Shown here: positions 1 to 5,811 of the stretch, piece by piece | Layout: each line of letters starts with the position of its first letter | How positions within the stretch are numbered: position 1 is the stretch's first letter | Source of the DNA: Rubrivivax sp. | Lineage (GTDB): Bacteria; Pseudomonadota; Gammaproteobacteria; Burkholderiales; Burkholderiaceae_C | NCBI GenBank assembly: GCA_027484885.1 | Contig: JAIXSD010000012.1 | Location: 1 to 5,882, forward strand | Direction: 5' to 3' | Length of the DNA: 5,882 nt | The notes under the pieces: model-generated | What the model was told of the DNA's origin: nothing | Seen by the model: only the letters and a program-made list of their open reading frames with translations | The model's database searches: none | Translations under genes and position numbers: made by a program

Positions 1-125
1 TGGCCGGCCTTGGCAATGCCGTAGCACTTCTCTTTCGCGCCCTTGTCCTGGGCGGCCGCCTGATCGATCAGACCCATGGCACAGACGGCGGCCAGTGCCG
101 CAGAAACCAGCTGTTTGCTTTGCAT
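1..125 (-). CDS. DUF2282 / BufA1-type bufferin precursor, N-terminal part (runs off the left edge)
   Basis: Only 41 codons are visible. They read as a signal peptide (MQSK start, hydrophobic LVSAALAAVCAMGL, AAA before a likely cut after residue 25), then a charged mature start and K33-C-Y-G-I-A-K-A-G41. The KCYGIAKAG string is the typical beginning of the Cys-containing core of DUF2282 proteins. Family members are small exported peptides, recently described as bufferins: copper-binding peptides post-translationally modified on cysteines by an MNIO (DUF692, BufB) enzyme with a DUF2063 (BufC) partner. The ATG at 125-123 is set by an AGGAG 8 nt upstream. The remaining core cysteines and partner genes are outside the window, so maturation is inferred. 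Family assignment is fairly sure; function in this strain is an inference. Confidence 0.82.
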   Translation of the reverse strand, partial: MQSKQLVSAALAAVCAMGLIDQAAAQDKGAKEKCYGIAKAG

Positions 126-133
126 GATGAAAA

Positions 134-138
134 CTCCT
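134..138 (-). promoter_or_regulatory. Ribosome binding site of the DUF2282 gene
   Basis: On the minus strand AGGAG is followed by 8 nt (TTTTCATC) and then the ATG at 125-123. The good match and spacing fix the start of the bufferin-like gene. Confidence 0.8.
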
Positions 139-245
139 GAAGAAGGGATGGGGCAGGACATGTTGCGGCCGCGAGCGTTGCCATCGGCAGAGCGAGGGTA
201 GCGCCTTCGGCGGCGGCCGGGGCATGATGCCGCCGACCGAACTCT

Positions 246-271
246 GTCGCAAGCCAGGCGGCAGAACTTAC
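246..271 (-). promoter_or_regulatory. Candidate ECF-sigma (SigF-type) promoter for the DUF2282 gene
   Basis: Reading the minus strand there is GTAAGT (271-266), 16 nt, then CGAC (249-246). This resembles the GTAACC-N16-CGAA pattern I recall for SigF-dependent promoters in Caulobacter, a sigma factor that controls DUF2282/bufferin operons. GTAA, the 16-nt spacing and CGA agree; the other positions differ. Transcription would start near 238, giving a leader of a little over 110 nt. The match is short and the -35/-10 preference of the local sigma factor is unknown, so this is a candidate only. Confidence 0.4.
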
Positions 272-299
272 AGCCGGGCAGAAAAATCTTTGGCCACCC

Positions 300-962
300 T
301 CAATTCAAGCTGCCCGCGCTCTGACGCAGATCGGTTTGCACCTGCAGAGCCACTTGCAAGGCCAGTCGCAAGCCCTGGCACATGGTGACCAGGCTCATGC
401 TGGGCGCCTGTGGATGACGGGCGGCCTGCTCGGGCAAGAGCGGGATGTGCATGAAGCCGCTGCGCACCGCGCTGTTGCGCAAGGCGTGCTGCAGGCCAAA
501 AAAGACATGGTTGCAGACAAAGGTGCCGGCGGTCTGCGAGACCCCCGCTGGTATGCCCGCCTCGCGCAGCGCCGCCACCATGGCCTTGATCGGCAGGGTG
601 CTGAAGTAGGCCGCGGGCGCATCGGCCAACACGGGCAGATCGATGGGCTGCGCCCCAAGGTTGTCCGGAATGCGCGCATCGTCCACATTGATGGCCACCC
701 GCTCCAGAGACAACTCGGTGCGGCCGCTGGCCTGGCCCAGGGCCAGCACCAAGGCGGGCTGCAGGTCATGGAGGCATTGATGGAGCTTATCCAGCGCCTG
801 ACCAAAGACGCAGGGCAGTCGCCGCGCCACCACCCGGTGGCCCGCGATTTCCTGGCCATCGAGGGCCTGGGCCAGCCGCCAGGAGGGATTCAAGCTTTCG
901 CCGCCGAAGGGATCGAAGCCCGTCAGGAGCAAGGTCGGCAGGCGAGAGGGAGCATGGGTCAT
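300..962 (-). CDS. pcp: Pyroglutamyl-peptidase I (pyrrolidone-carboxylate peptidase)
   Basis: A cytoplasmic cysteine peptidase of family C15 that removes an N-terminal pyroglutamate (5-oxoproline) from peptides, used in peptide turnover. The 220 residues match the usual length of about 215. Visible motifs are [11 protein letters not shown] (residues 11-21), NPSW (25-28), [17 protein letters not shown] with catalytic E87, [11 protein letters not shown] with nucleophile C150, and [10 protein letters not shown] with H172. These correspond to the Glu81-Cys144-His168 triad of the Bacillus enzyme. There is no signal peptide. I chose the ATG at 962-960 because it sits 10 residues before the conserved LLLTGF strand, as in homologues. 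No strong Shine-Dalgarno precedes it; an in-frame ATG at 1025-1023 would add 21 residues with no family support. The gene is divergent from the PilB-like ATPase and lies 174 bp upstream of the DUF2282 gene, which seems to have its own promoter. Confidence 0.95.
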   Translation of the reverse strand: MTHAPSRLPTLLLTGFDPFGGESLNPSWRLAQALDGQEIAGHRVVARRLPCVFGQALDKLHQCLHDLQPALVLALGQASGRTELSLERVAINVDDARIPDNLGAQPIDLPVLADAPAAYFSTLPIKAMVAALREAGIPAGVSQTAGTFVCNHVFFGLQHALRNSAVRSGFMHIPLLPEQAARHPQAPSMSLVTMCQGLRLALQVALQVQTDLRQSAGSLN

Positions 963-1021
963 GGCAAGGTGCGCGCGCCAAAAGCGGGCGTGATCGGAAG
1001 GAGAGAAATCAAACGACTTCC

Positions 1022-1068
1022 GCATTCTCGGCGAGCCACCCTGTCTTGCTGGCAGCACCCGAGAATGC
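1022..1068. repeat. Perfect 10-bp inverted repeat upstream of pcp
   Basis: GCATTCTCGG at 1022-1031 is exactly reverse-complemented by CCGAGAATGC at 1059-1068, with a 27-nt spacer, so the arm centres are 37 bp apart. It lies 60-106 bp upstream of the chosen pcp start. It could be a pair of operator half-sites bound by a regulator with DNA looping, or a stem in the pcp leader RNA. No T-run follows it in either direction, so it does not look like an intrinsic terminator. Confidence 0.6.
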
Positions 1069-1273
1069 AAAACACAACACAATGCGAACTCGGGCCGCGC
1101 TTTTCCCGCCAATTCGGGGCTTGTGCGTGCAGGCGGGGCAGTAGCATTCGCCTGAGAGGCTGCGGTCTCTGGCGACGCTGTGGGCAAGGCTTGACCCCAG
1201 GCACGGGCCCCGCACGGCCGAACTCGATTTCTGGATGGCGCCAGCTTGCAGCGGCGCATGACTATTTGTTGTT

Positions 1274-1278
1274 GGAGA
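1274..1278 (+). promoter_or_regulatory. Ribosome binding site of the PilB-like gene
   Basis: GGAGA lies 10 nt before the ATG at 1289-1291. This supports that start for the ATPase although its first 60 residues are low-complexity. Confidence 0.6.
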
Positions 1279-1288
1279 CGCTTGCATC

Positions 1289-3871
1289 ATGACCGATCTG
1301 TCCACCCCGTTGCCCTGGCCGCATGAGAAGGCCGGCTCCAGCGCGGGCGAGCCCGGGGGCAACCCTCGCGCGCCGGGGGTGCAAGGCCAACCGGCCGGGG
1401 CCATGGGTCGCAGCGCCGACAACTTCGCCTGGCCCATGCCGCCCTATGCGGCTTATCCGCAAGCCCTGCCGCAGACCTCGGCGGAACCTTGCGAAATCCT
1501 GGGCCTGAACAACAGCCGCACGGCCGGCCATGTGATCCTGATGGCGCCGCACGAGCGCCTGGCACAAATCAATGTGCCGCCGGCGCGCAGCGCCATGCCG
1601 CTGAAGTTCAGCCAGTTCCGCGCCATCAAGCTGCTGCGCCCCATCACCGTGCCGCCGCGCTCGCAGACCAGCGACGATGTGCTGCGCCTGGACCACCGGC
1701 CGCGCAGCGAGTTCAAGCTGCACTTTGTCGGTGGCGGCGAGTTGCGCGGCGTCACCATCGGCCATGGTCATGACGACCTGGGGCTCTTCCTCTTCCCGCC
1801 GCTGAGCGACAGCGACGACTCGGTGCTGCGCGTCTTCATCCCACGCGAAGCGCTGGAGCATTTCGAGATCGGCGAGCGCATTGGTGACCTGCTGATCAAG
1901 GAACAGCTGGCCACCTCCGACCAGGTGGAAGACGCCGTCAACGAGCAAAGCCATCTGCGCTCGCGCCGCGTTGGCGACATCCTCGTCGCCCAGCAAATCG
2001 TCACTGCGGACCAGCTGATCCAGGCCATCGACCAGCAAGCCCGCATGCCCATGGTGCGCATCGGCGAGGCCTTGCTGGCCCTGGACCTGATCACGCAAGA
2101 GCAGCTCGAACAAGCCCTGCTGCAGCAGCGCGATGACCGCTCGGTGCCGCTGGGCGAGCTGCTGGTGCGCAAAGGCGTGGTCACGCGCCAAGCCTTGCAG
2201 TCGGCCCTGGCGCGCAAGATGGGCTACCCCCTGGTCGATGTGACGAACTTCGCCTTCGAGCCCGAGGCCATCGTCAAGCTGCCCTATGCCGTGGCCAAGC
2301 GCCTGGAGGTGCTGCCCCTGCTGCTGCGCGACGGCCGCCTGATCGTGGCCATGGAAGACCCGACCCGGCGCGATGCGCTCGATGAGGTGGAGTTCATCTC
2401 CCAGCTCAAGGTCACGCCCACCCTGGCCAAGGTCGGCTCGCTGAGCTTTGCCATTCATCAGGCTTACGAACGCTACGGCTCCGAGTCCATGGGCCGCGCG
2501 GCCGATATGGGCCCGGGCGGTTTCCAGATCGACTTCAGCCTGGACAAGGCCGACAAGCTGATCGAGACCCTGGAACGCGAAGGCCAGGAGCGCAATGTCC
2601 GCGAGGACGAGCAGCCGATCGAGCAGAGCGACAACTCCCTGGTGCGCCTGATCAACACCATGATCCTCGACGCCAGCAACCAGGGCGTGTCCGACATCCA
2701 CATCGAAACCCACCCGGGCAGCGAGAAGGTCAAGATTCGCTTCCGCCGCGACGGCGTGCTGCACCCCTATCTGGAGCTGCCCCACACCTACCGCAACGCC
2801 ATGATCGCCCGCATCAAGATCATGTGCGAGCTCGACATCTCCGAGCGCCGCAAGCCGCAGGACGGCAAGATCAACTTCGGCCGCTTCATGCCGCAGTCCA
2901 AGCTGGAGCTGCGCGTGGCCACCATCCCGACCAACAACAATCTGGAAGACGTGGTCATGCGGCTGCTCTCGTCTTCCAAACCCCTGCCCCTGGCCAAACT
3001 GGGCTTGAGCGAGTCCAACCTCAAGAACCTGCAAGAGGCGGTGGCCCGCCCCTACGGCATGGTGCTGTGCGTGGGCCCGACCGGCTCCGGCAAGACCACC
3101 ACCCTGCACTCGGCCCTGGCCCACATCAACACGCCCGACCGCAAGATCTGGACGGCTGAGGACCCGATCGAAATCACCCAGGCCGGCCTGCGCCAGGTGC
3201 AGGTCAACCCGCGCATCGACTGGACCTTTGCCAAGGCCTTGCGCGCCTTCCTGCGCGCCGACCCGGACGTGATCATGGTGGGCGAAATCCGCGACCAGGA
3301 AACCGCCGAGATCGCGGTCGAGGCCTCGCTGACCGGCCATATGGTCATGTCCACCCTGCACACCAACAGCGCGGCGGAGACCATCACCCGCCTGCTGGAC
3401 ATGGGCATGGACCCCTTCAACTTTGCCGACTCCCTGCTGGCCGTGCTGGCCCAGCGTCTGGTGCGCCGCCTGTGCCCGTCCTGCCGCGTCGGCGAGCCAC
3501 TGAGCGAGAGCGACCAGGACGAGTGGCTGGACGATTACCTCCATGTCTTCGCCCCCGAGCACCGGCCCGACCGGGCGGCCTTGCTGGCCGACTGGCAAGC
3601 CCGATTCGGCATCAACGGCGAGTTGCTGCACTTCCACAGCCCCGGTTGCGAGAAATGCGATTTCAGCGGCTTCAAGGGCCGCGCCGGCCTGCACGAGCTG
3701 CTGGTGGTGAGCAAGTCCATCCGGCGCCTGATCCAGACCGGTGCGCGCGCCGAAGAGCTGTTTCAGGCCGCTTTGAACGAAGGGCTGCGCTCCCTCCGCC
3801 AGGACGGCATTCTGAAAGTGTTGCAAGGCACCACCACAATGGGCGAAGTGCGCGCAACCAGTAACGCCTGA
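1289..3871 (+). CDS. PilB/GspE/MshE-type pilus or secretion assembly ATPase with four MshEN-type repeats
   Basis: A cytoplasmic hexameric ATPase of the GspE/PilB family, which powers type IV pilus or type II secretion pseudopilus assembly. Residues 1-60 are Pro/Gly/Ala-rich and probably disordered. Residues about 70-190 form a compact domain I do not recognise (MPLKFSQFRAIKL; GLFLFPPL). Four 24-residue MshEN-type motifs start at residues 197, 227, 257 and 287, exactly 30 apart, with RIG, RVG, RIG and PLG openings; the last runs into MGYPLVDV and a T2SSE_N-like segment to about 400. The ATPase core has an Asp box (SDIHIE, 468-473), Walker A (GPTGSGKTT, 596-604), Walker B (DVIMVGE, 660-666), a His box (GHMVMSTLHTN, 683-693) and zinc-type CxxC pairs at 729/732 and 787/790. 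At 860 residues it is much longer than PilB or GspE (about 500-570). All catalytic motifs look intact. No pilC, pilD or pilin is in the window, so the machine it serves is unknown. Confidence 0.92.
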   Translation: MTDLSTPLPWPHEKAGSSAGEPGGNPRAPGVQGQPAGAMGRSADNFAWPMPPYAAYPQALPQTSAEPCEILGLNNSRTAGHVILMAPHERLAQINVPPARSAMPLKFSQFRAIKLLRPITVPPRSQTSDDVLRLDHRPRSEFKLHFVGGGELRGVTIGHGHDDLGLFLFPPLSDSDDSVLRVFIPREALEHFEIGERIGDLLIKEQLATSDQVEDAVNEQSHLRSRRVGDILVAQQIVTADQLIQAIDQQARMPMVRIGEALLALDLITQEQLEQALLQQRDDRSVPLGELLVRKGVVTRQALQSALARKMGYPLVDVTNFAFEPEAIVKLPYAVAKRLEVLPLLLRDGRLIVAMEDPTRRDALDEVEFISQLKVTPTLAKVGSLSFAIHQAYERYGSESMGRAADMGPGGFQIDFSLDKADKLIETLEREGQERNVREDEQPIEQSDNSLVRLINTMILDASNQGVSDIHIETHPGSEKVKIRFRRDGVLHPYLELPHTYRNAMIARIKIMCELDISERRKPQDGKINFGRFMPQSKLELRVATIPTNNNLEDVVMRLLSSSKPLPLAKLGLSESNLKNLQEAVARPYGMVLCVGPTGSGKTTTLHSALAHINTPDRKIWTAEDPIEITQAGLRQVQVNPRIDWTFAKALRAFLRADPDVIMVGEIRDQETAEIAVEASLTGHMVMSTLHTNSAAETITRLLDMGMDPFNFADSLLAVLAQRLVRRLCPSCRVGEPLSESDQDEWLDDYLHVFAPEHRPDRAALLADWQARFGINGELLHFHSPGCEKCDFSGFKGRAGLHELLVVSKSIRRLIQTGARAEELFQAALNEGLRSLRQDGILKVLQGTTTMGEVRATSNA

Positions 3872-3998
3872 CATACGTTTTTCAAATATTGTTACTTCAA
3901 ATTGGGGGGCTAGACATGCTTACCCAGCCTTCCCCGCTTGCCAGTGCCAGACGCTTGCCCGATAGTGGACCGTCAAATAATGCACACAGGGGTAGGTT
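3872..3998. other. Intergenic region before the AcoR-like regulator
   Basis: 127 bp including an AT-richer pocket (3875-3903) that contrasts with its G+C-rich surroundings and carries two TTCAAAT copies 15 bp apart (3881-3887 and 3896-3902). A weak sigma-70-like possibility is TTGTTA (3889-3894), 16 nt, TAGACA (3911-3916); another is TTGCCC (3955-3960) before AAATAAT (3975-3981). Neither is strong. There is no clear hairpin plus T-run to terminate the ATPase transcript, so read-through into the regulator is possible. Confidence 0.5.
3988..3992 (+). promoter_or_regulatory. Ribosome binding site supporting a TTG start
   Basis: AGGGG lies 6 nt before the TTG at 3999-4001. An in-frame TAG at 3993-3995 closes the frame just upstream, so TTG is the only standard start that includes the conserved SHERC segment of the regulator. 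Confidence 0.55.
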
Positions 3999-5267
3999 TT
4001 GTTTTCAACCCAACTCGCGCGAGGCACCGCCTCGGCGCACAGCCAAGCTTTACACCACAGCACCATCCAGAGCTCGCATGAACGCTGCCAGATGTTCGGT
4101 CTGCAGCCCCAGCAAGCCCCCGACCTCCACCGCATCGAAGGCAGCCGACTGACCGAGCTGCTGCATCGCAACGCCCGGCTCTGCGCCCAGGCCTTGCCGC
4201 TGATGGAGATGCTTTACGAACAGCTCAGCCATGCCCAGAGCATGGTGCTGTTGACCGATGCCAGCGGCGTGGTGCTGCATTCGCTCGGCGACCCCGGTTT
4301 CCTTGCGCGCGCCCAACAAGTGGCACTGGCACCCGGCGCGCAATGGGCCGAAGCCACGCAGGGCACCAATGCGGTGGGCACCACCTTGATGACCGAGCGC
4401 CCCACCCTGGTCAACGGCGCTGAGCATTACCTGCGCTCGCTGCAATTCCTGACCTGCTCGGCCGCACCGATCTTTGACCACAAGGGCGCCCTGCTCGGTG
4501 TGATCGATGTCTCCAGCGACCGCCGCAGCTACCACCCCCACACGCTCGCGCTGGCGCGCATCTCCGCGCGCATGATCGAGAACCAGTGGTTCAACGACAA
4601 ATTCAGCCAGCACCTGCGCCTGCATCTGCATGCCAGCCCGCAGCGACTGGGCACGCTCAACGAAGGCGTGCTGGCCTTGGGCGAGGATGGCCAACTGCTG
4701 GGCGCCAACCGGCGCGCACTGGACCTGCTCAATCTGCCCTCCACGGCCCTGCGTCGCCTCGATCTGCAGCAGCTCTTCGGCCTGAGCCTGGGCGAGCTGT
4801 TCGAGCTAAGCCAACGCCAGGCCGAACCCGCCATGAGCCTGATGCTGCACCCGGCGGCGGGCGCGAAAGATGGCAGCGCCCTGCTCTATGGACGCCTCAG
4901 CCCAGGTGCCAACAGCGGGCAACACATCGTCGTGCCCGGTTTCCGTGCGATGCCGGTGCCGAGCAGCCCAGCCATGGCGCAGGTCGGAGCCGCTGAGTTG
5001 CGGACTGCTGCAGCGCTGCCCGCGGCCGGCGAGCAGCACGCCGGCTTCGACAGCGACACCGCCTTCAGCCCCCTGCTCAGCGACGGCGCCGCAGGGCCTG
5101 CACCGGACGCACTGACGCTGCGCGAATCCGAGATGCGCATGATTCTGCAGACGGTGCAGAACTGCCAGGGCAATATGGCACTGGCCGCGCGCCAGCTGGG
5201 CATCGGTCGCAGCACGCTCTACCGCAAGCTCAAGGGCGTGAGCACCGATTTGCGCCCGGGGCTCTGA
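3999..5267 (+). CDS. AcoR-like transcriptional regulator (GAF, PAS-like, Fis HTH) without a sigma-54 AAA+ domain
   Basis: A cytoplasmic effector-sensing DNA-binding regulator. Residues 22-35 (TIQSSHERCQMFGL) match the conserved opening of AcoR-type proteins. A GAF domain follows at about 65-195, with LTDASG, HSLGD, GTNAVGT, EHYL and LTCSAAPIFD motifs. A PAS-like segment lies at about 215-270 (GVLALGEDGQLLGANRRAL). A linker of about 100 Ala/Pro/Gly-rich residues leads to a C-terminal Fis-type helix-turn-helix (NMALAARQLGIGRSTLYRKLK, split as 392-402 and 403-412). There is no Walker A or GAFTGA, so it cannot remodel sigma-54 holoenzyme as AcoR does. The start is TTG at 3999 with AGGGG 6 nt upstream; ATG at 4092 would cut the SHERC segment. 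Relatives in this class often control acetoin or alcohol dehydrogenase genes, but no such gene is nearby and the target is unknown. Confidence 0.88.
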   Translation: MFSTQLARGTASAHSQALHHSTIQSSHERCQMFGLQPQQAPDLHRIEGSRLTELLHRNARLCAQALPLMEMLYEQLSHAQSMVLLTDASGVVLHSLGDPGFLARAQQVALAPGAQWAEATQGTNAVGTTLMTERPTLVNGAEHYLRSLQFLTCSAAPIFDHKGALLGVIDVSSDRRSYHPHTLALARISARMIENQWFNDKFSQHLRLHLHASPQRLGTLNEGVLALGEDGQLLGANRRALDLLNLPSTALRRLDLQQLFGLSLGELFELSQRQAEPAMSLMLHPAAGAKDGSALLYGRLSPGANSGQHIVVPGFRAMPVPSSPAMAQVGAAELRTAAALPAAGEQHAGFDSDTAFSPLLSDGAAGPAPDALTLRESEMRMILQTVQNCQGNMALAARQLGIGRSTLYRKLKGVSTDLRPGL

Positions 5268-5309
5268 ACTGCGGGGCCCGAGAGGCTGGCCGCTGAACCT
5301 CAGGGCCGC

Positions 5310-5750
5310 TCAGGCCCAATGCAGCCACAGCGCTGACACGTAGAAAAGCAAGGCCAGCAAGAGGCCTTGCTGCGGCACGCGGAACCAGAACAGGCGCGCC
5401 AGCACGCCCATGGCCAGCAGGTAGACCAGGCCCAGGGCCTGCAGCAGCGGCAGCTGCCAGAGCGGCGCCGGCTCGACCCAGACCAACTGGGCATAGACCA
5501 GCGCAAACAGCATGGCGCCCAAGCTGTGGCTGGCATGAAAACCCAGGCCGGCCCGCCACAGCGTGGTCTGGCGCGTGATGCGCGGCGAGACCGCCTTCAT
5601 GCGAGCCTCCAGCTCGGCATCCCGCGGCGCAAAACTGGCGCCGCGAAACGTCAGCCACAGGTGCAGGGCTCCCTGCACCCCCACCACGGCGGCGCTGGCG
5701 CTCACCAGCAAGGCAGGCAGCTGAAGTGGAAACAGGGACAGCTCGGTCAT
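5310..5750 (-). CDS. Four-helix integral membrane protein, LIC_13387-like
   Basis: A 146-residue inner-membrane protein of unknown function. Hydrophobic segments lie at about 8-31, 70-91, 97-121 and 127-145, with a charged, presumably cytoplasmic loop at 36-66 (APRDAELEARM then RITRQTTLWRAG). The LTFRG...FAPRDAEL loop and the GFHASHSLGAMLF motif (70-82), with two histidines at the second helix, resemble the LIC_13387 family; this is from memory of the family pattern. No signal peptide, catalytic motif or metal site is certain. The ATG at 5750-5748 has a strong GGAGGA 5 nt upstream. It lies 61 bp after the end of a LytTR-like gene on the same strand, so the two may be cotranscribed. It converges with the AcoR-like regulator, 42 bp apart. 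Confidence 0.8.
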   Translation of the reverse strand: MTELSLFPLQLPALLVSASAAVVGVQGALHLWLTFRGASFAPRDAELEARMKAVSPRITRQTTLWRAGLGFHASHSLGAMLFALVYAQLVWVEPAPLWQLPLLQALGLVYLLAMGVLARLFWFRVPQQGLLLALLFYVSALWLHWA

Positions 5751-5755
5751 GGCCT

Positions 5756-5761
5756 TCCTCC
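5756..5761 (-). promoter_or_regulatory. Ribosome binding site of the four-helix membrane protein
   Basis: On the minus strand GGAGGA (within GGAGGAAGG) sits 5 nt before the ATG at 5750-5748. It is the strongest Shine-Dalgarno in the window and fixes that start. Confidence 0.85.
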
Positions 5762-5811
5762 GCGGACAGACGTCTGGCTTGTGTGGCCTCAGGGCGCCTC
5801 AGTGCCGGGGC

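Larger units (their letters stand above)
963..1288. other. Divergent intergenic region between pcp and the PilB-like gene
   Basis: These 326 bp must hold the promoters for both divergent genes. I find no gene here: open frames that cross it lack family matches, and their extra residues are Arg/Pro/Ala-rich as expected of G+C-rich noncoding DNA. Contents I can point to are the 10-bp inverted repeat (1022-1068), a small A-rich stretch at 1069-1082, a sigma-54-like but wrongly spaced element (1236-1250) and the ribosome binding site of the ATPase gene. No convincing sigma-70 -35/-10 pair is visible on either strand. Confidence 0.7.

Noticed and set aside
272..299. T-run (TTTTT on the minus strand) after pcp as an intrinsic terminator
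   Set aside because: No convincing stem precedes the T-run, so termination here is not supported.
1120..1180. Glycine-riboswitch-like fragment on the minus strand (AGAGACCGCAG then CTCTCAGGCGAATGC)
   Set aside because: The CTCAGGC-type tail is suggestive, but the conserved CGAAGG core and the spacing of an aptamer are missing, and pcp is not a usual target.
963..1259. 99-codon upstream extension of pcp
   Set aside because: Arg/Pro/Ala-rich residues with no family match; Pcp proteins begin near the [11 protein letters not shown] strand, which fits the start at 962.
336..1292. 318-codon open frame antisense to pcp
   Set aside because: The pcp frame carries all catalytic residues; the antisense frame has no recognisable motif and runs through the intergenic region.
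1262..3874. 870-codon open frame antisense to the PilB-like gene
   Set aside because: It mirrors the ATPase gene almost exactly, is rich in Gln/His/Gly/Ala/Val as expected of the complement of G+C-rich codons, and shows no domain. The plus strand has intact family motifs throughout.
3889..4152. Small plus-strand frame with an ATG at 3916 after a G-run
   Set aside because: It overlaps the start of the regulator in another frame, ends soon after and has no recognisable sequence; the G-run is not a good Shine-Dalgarno.
4050..4694. 214-codon open frame antisense to the regulator
   Set aside because: It lies opposite the well-conserved GAF domain and has no motif of its own.
5303..5317. Hairpin GGGCC-GCTCA-GGCCC as a terminator between the convergent genes
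   Set aside because: A 5-bp stem overlapping the end of the membrane protein gene, with no T-run on either strand; too weak to call.
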